Source: an uncultured Muribaculaceae bacterium (GTDB lineage: Bacteria > Bacteroidota > Bacteroidia > Bacteroidales > Muribaculaceae). From it: 24,707 bases of DNA. A program made the position numbers and the translations under genes. The stretch covers positions 1 through 24,707 of the forward strand of contig CAJUJB010000044.1 in assembly GCA_910586595.1 (NCBI GenBank), given 5' to 3'. Every line of letters begins with the position of its first letter. Within the stretch, counting starts at the first letter, position 1. A model generated the notes under the pieces. It saw only the letters and a list, made by a program, of their open reading frames with translations, was not told where the DNA came from and ran no database searches. Of the stretch, positions 22,663-24,707 are shown piece by piece.

Positions 22663-23112
22663 TTATTTGCTTCGTTTTTCGCGGAAAAAATCCTGTATTA
22701 TTGTGCGGCATTCATCCTCAAGTATGCCGCTGCTTACTTGTGCCCGGGGGTGGAAGGGGCTGCTGCCTGGGCGCAGTATGGTCGAGTAGCCCCGTTTGGG
22801 GTCCGGAGCACCTATCACTATGCGCGAGAGTTGGCTCCAGCCTATGGCGCCGGCGCACATAGGGCACGGCTCTACGGTCACATATAGCGTGCATCCGCTC
22901 AGGTATTTCCCACCCAAGGTCTGTGCGGCGGCGCTTATGGCCAGCATCTCGGCATGGGCTGTCACGTCGTTGAGCCGTTCGGTCTGGTTATGGCCGCGGC
23001 CGAGCACACGGCCTCCGCCTACCACTACCGCGCCGATAGGTATCTCGCCTTCTTCGGCTGCCATCCGGGCCTCTCCCAGGGCGAGGCTCATGAAATATTC
23101 GTCGGGTGTCAT
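22663..23112 (-). CDS. tadA: tRNA-specific adenosine deaminase
   Basis: Deaminates A34 to inosine in the wobble position of tRNA-Arg(ACG). The 149-residue protein has the cytidine/deoxycytidylate deaminase zinc site: HAE at 53-55 with catalytic Glu55, and EPCPMCAGAI at 81-90 with Cys83 and Cys86. N-terminal EIPIGAVVV and the ALGEARMA helix are also typical. The start overlaps the rnz stop by 4 bp and the stop lies one base before lpxB, so it is the middle gene of a compact operon. Confidence 0.95.
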   Translation of the reverse strand: MTPDEYFMSLALGEARMAAEEGEIPIGAVVVGGGRVLGRGHNQTERLNDVTAHAEMLAISAAAQTLGGKYLSGCTLYVTVEPCPMCAGAIGWSQLSRIVIGAPDPKRGYSTILRPGSSPFHPRAQVSSGILEDECRTIIQDFFREKRSK

Positions 23113-24029
23113 ATCAGATCTATCTGTAAGCCTTCGCGGGCGGCTATCACTGGCCCGCTGAATTCTTCGGCGGCCTGCGCGGCCAGCAGTTCTTCGTTTT
23201 CTACAGTCTTCGAATAATGGCCTAACACCAGGCTCCCGGCTCCTGCCAAGGAGGCTATGCGGCCCGCTTCGCGTGCCGTCGAGTGGCCGCGCGGTGCCGC
23301 GTTGAACGCTCGGTCATCGCCGTAGGTCGCCTCGTGGTAGAGCACGTCTACGCCGCGCACGGCATCTGCCACCCGGGTGTCGAAGGCTGTGTCAGAGCAG
23401 TAGGCATAGCTCTTGGCCGGGCTGGCAGGGGTGGTCAGCCGTGAGTTGGCTATGATGATGCCGTCGGGGCGCTCGAAGTCGGCTCCGTCTTTTATTGCAT
23501 CCATCATGTAGTGAGGCACCCCGAAAAATTTTGCCGCCTCCCCGTTGATGTGGGGCCGCTTGGGTTTCTCCTCGAAGCGGTAGCCCACGCAGGGCACACG
23601 GTGGTAGAGAGGGAAAGCCCGCACCTGCAGGTTGTTGTCCTCATACACAATCCCCGGATTAGACGGGTCGATGATGTCAAACTCAAGTGTGTAGGGCCGC
23701 TCGCGGCAGAATACATTCATGAGCTTCCGGAGTATGTCGGCCCCTTCGGCAAACGTGTGCACCGTCACACTCCCTTCAACCTCATGCAACGCCATCGTCG
23801 AGAGTAAGCCTGGCAGCCCAAGGAAGTGGTCGCCGTGCAGGTGTGAAATGAATATATCGCTCACCTTGGCGAACGACAGGCCATAGCGGCGCATCTGCAG
23901 CTGAGTGCCCTCGGCGCAGTCTACGAGCATCAGGCGGTTGTGGTAGCGCACAGCCTGGGCGCTCGGAAAATGACGGAGGGTAGGAGTGGCGGATCCGCAC
24001 CCTAAGATGGTGACATTGAAGTACGACAT
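23109..24029 (-). CDS. rnz: Ribonuclease Z
   Basis: Zinc endonuclease that trims tRNA 3' ends. The 306-residue metallo-beta-lactamase-fold protein starts FNVTILGCGSATPT, with DCAEGTQLQ (37-45), the metal motif SHLHGDHFLGLPGLL (HxHxDH at 63-68), a flexible-arm region near FPLYHRVPCVGYRFEEKP (about 138-155), AYCSDTAFD, HEATYGDD and a C-terminal GHYSKT with the last His ligand. It is first in the rnz-tadA-lpxB unit, with a -7 box at 24076-24083 about 47 bp upstream. Confidence 0.95.
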   Translation of the reverse strand: MSYFNVTILGCGSATPTLRHFPSAQAVRYHNRLMLVDCAEGTQLQMRRYGLSFAKVSDIFISHLHGDHFLGLPGLLSTMALHEVEGSVTVHTFAEGADILRKLMNVFCRERPYTLEFDIIDPSNPGIVYEDNNLQVRAFPLYHRVPCVGYRFEEKPKRPHINGEAAKFFGVPHYMMDAIKDGADFERPDGIIIANSRLTTPASPAKSYAYCSDTAFDTRVADAVRGVDVLYHEATYGDDRAFNAAPRGHSTAREAGRIASLAGAGSLVLGHYSKTVENEELLAAQAAEEFSGPVIAAREGLQIDLI

Positions 24030-24075
24030 ATTTCTTAATTCTTGTTGAACGGATATGCACGGGCATGGCCTTTTG

Positions 24076-24083
24076 CAAAATTA
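24076..24083 (-). promoter_or_regulatory. Leftward -7 promoter box for rnz-tadA-lpxB
   Basis: CAAAATTA on the plus strand is TAATTTTG on the minus strand, matching TAnnTTTG, 47 bp upstream of the rnz start. No clear -33 box. Confidence 0.6.
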
Positions 24084-24149
24084 CGATAAAATCGGCAGGA
24101 TTGTGTAAAAAAACGGTAAAAATCGAAGCCTTTGTGCAACATTTCACCC

Positions 24150-24280
24150 TATCTTTACGTATTACAAATAGCAACAGCAGAAAGAAGTAAGTATTGAATT
24201 AGTTTTTTCATAGGATTAGATTTTTAAGGTTTAGAAAACGCCGGGGTAGTCGTGAGACCACCCCGGCGCTGTTTTTATTT
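24150..24280 (+). ncRNA. Possible short terminated transcript (small RNA candidate)
   Basis: TATCTTTA at 24150-24157 is one mismatch from the Bacteroidetes -7 box, and a strong intrinsic terminator ends at 24280. The roughly 115 nt between them hold no open frame and are very AT-rich, ending in TTTTTAAGGTTTAGAAAACG before the terminator stem. No plus-strand gene to the left could use this terminator, since rnz reads leftward. Could be a small RNA or a leader cut short by attenuation. Confidence 0.4.
24239..24280 (+). terminator. Strong intrinsic terminator
   Basis: CGCCGGGGT (24239-24247) pairs with ACCCCGGCG (24260-24268). Inside, GTC (24249-24251) pairs with GAC (24256-24258) around a GTGA loop. 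The T-rich tract GTTTTTATTT (24271-24280) follows on the plus strand. Confidence 0.8.
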
Positions 24281-24308
24281 CACTCCCATCTCCATCTTTC
24301 ATACCTCA

Positions 24309-24662
24309 CGCCGCAGGCGACGTCCGCAGGGCGTCAATTTTTAGTACCCCGTACGCCACGAAGACGTCCGGAGCCCATCAATCCTTTTGTACCCCGTGTG
24401 CCTGCGAAGGCGTCGGCTTGGAAATGCGCCACGAAGACGTCCGGAGCCCATCAATCCTTTTGTACCTCGTGCGCCTGCGAAGGCGTCGGCTTGGAAATGC
24501 GTCGCCTGCGACGTCCGGAGCACGTCAATCTCTCGTCGCCCGTACGCCCGCGAAGGCGTCGGCTTGGAAATGCGTCGCCTGCGACGTCCGGAGCACGTCA
24601 ATCTCTCGTCGCCCGTACGCCCGCGAAGGCGTCGGCTTGGAAATGCGCCACGAAGACGTCCG
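24309..24662. repeat. Tandem array of a 73-bp repeat
   Basis: Four full units of exactly 73 bp lie at 24353-24425, 24426-24498, 24499-24571 and 24572-24644, with a degenerate 44-bp partial unit before (24309-24352) and an 18-bp unit start after (24645-24662). All full units end in GGCGTCGGCTTGGAAAT. Units 1-2 form type A (CCACGAAGACGTCCGGAGCC, then ATCAATCCTTTTGTACC). Units 3-4 form type B, identical to each other, with CGTCGC-CT-GCGACG dyads and TCAATCTCTCGTCGCCCGTA. The array is much richer in GC than the flanking intergenic DNA. Because 73 is not a multiple of three, the reading frame shifts each unit, so long frames through the array on both strands are not protein genes. Confidence 0.9.
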
Positions 24663-24675
24663 TTTACTCTGGTTT

Positions 24676-24707
24676 ATGAAGAATAATTCCGAAGGATTTA
24701 TAGTTAA
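24676..24707 (+). CDS. Possible start of a gene cut by the window edge
   Basis: ATG at 24676 opens a frame (MKNNSEGFIV) that is still open at the last base. It follows directly after the repeat array. No promoter box or ribosome binding site is evident, and ten codons are too few to judge coding potential. Confidence 0.22.
   Translation, partial: MKNNSEGFIV

Noticed and set aside
24309..24662. CRISPR array
   Set aside because: The whole 73-bp unit repeats with no unique spacers, and there are no cas genes.
24341..24686. Long frames through the 73-bp repeat array on both strands
   Set aside because: The repeat length is not a multiple of three, so the same DNA is read in changing frames; this is typical of repeat DNA without stops, not of a protein.

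Overview
The window looks like a chromosomal segment of a gut Bacteroidales bacterium, most likely of the Muribaculaceae (S24-7) or a near relative. Upstream of most transcription units there is a Bacteroidetes-type -7 box (TAnnTTTG), Shine-Dalgarno sites are weak or absent, and the gene content fits: GH110 and GH13 secreted glycosidases, a DAHP synthase-chorismate mutase fusion, large secreted beta-rich proteins and an Asn/Gly/Tyr/Arg-rich tail on a probable rRNA-modifying enzyme. The taxonomic call is inference; no database was searched.

Layout. (1) 1-444, minus: 5' part of a probable RsuA/RluB-type pseudouridine synthase with a long disordered N-terminus, cut by the window edge. (2) 820-4940, plus: aromatic amino acid operon: promoter, a 26-codon leader peptide with eight consecutive Phe/Tyr codons, a terminator/antiterminator pair, then prephenate dehydratase, an aminotransferase, DAHP synthase-chorismate mutase and prephenate dehydrogenase. 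(3) 4983-5206: own promoter, a strongly structured RNA of about 200 nt and a terminator. (4) 5248-6799: two secreted proteins in AT-richer DNA (TonB C-terminal domain; degenerate retropepsin-like). (5) 6866-8379: secreted alpha-amylase. (6) 8405-9362: Fic AMP-transferase-family protein with an N-terminal helix-turn-helix, behind a promoter covered by matching inverted sites. (7) 9390-12896: four-gene operon (unknown small protein, cyclophilin lipoprotein, M16 peptidase, tRNA-dihydrouridine synthase). (8) 12889-14447, minus: NarL-type response regulator and histidine kinase, with a 36-bp palindrome upstream and a roughly 470-bp gene-free stretch. (9) 14993-19406: polA (proofreading residues replaced) and a secreted beta-rich protein. 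(10) 19436-21526: small membrane protein and GH110 alpha-1,3-galactosidase behind a promoter whose -7 box sits exactly inside an inverted repeat. (11) 24083-21516, minus: rnz-tadA-lpxB operon. (12) 24150-24662: a possible short terminated transcript, then a 73-bp tandem repeat array. A possible new gene start lies at the right edge.

How the parts work together. The aromatic operon supplies entry into the shikimate pathway (DAHP synthase), the branch point (chorismate mutase), both prephenate-consuming arms (to phenylpyruvate and 4-hydroxyphenylpyruvate) and a transaminase. The leader peptide reads both Phe and Tyr, so the regulatory input matches both products. This mixed Phe/Tyr attenuator is the clearest regulatory system in the window. 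Other items worth attention are the structured RNA at 4996-5200, the two promoter-embedded palindromes (8405-8467 and 19436-19469), the palindrome before the two-component genes, the apparently proofreading-dead DNA polymerase I, and the 73-bp repeat array.
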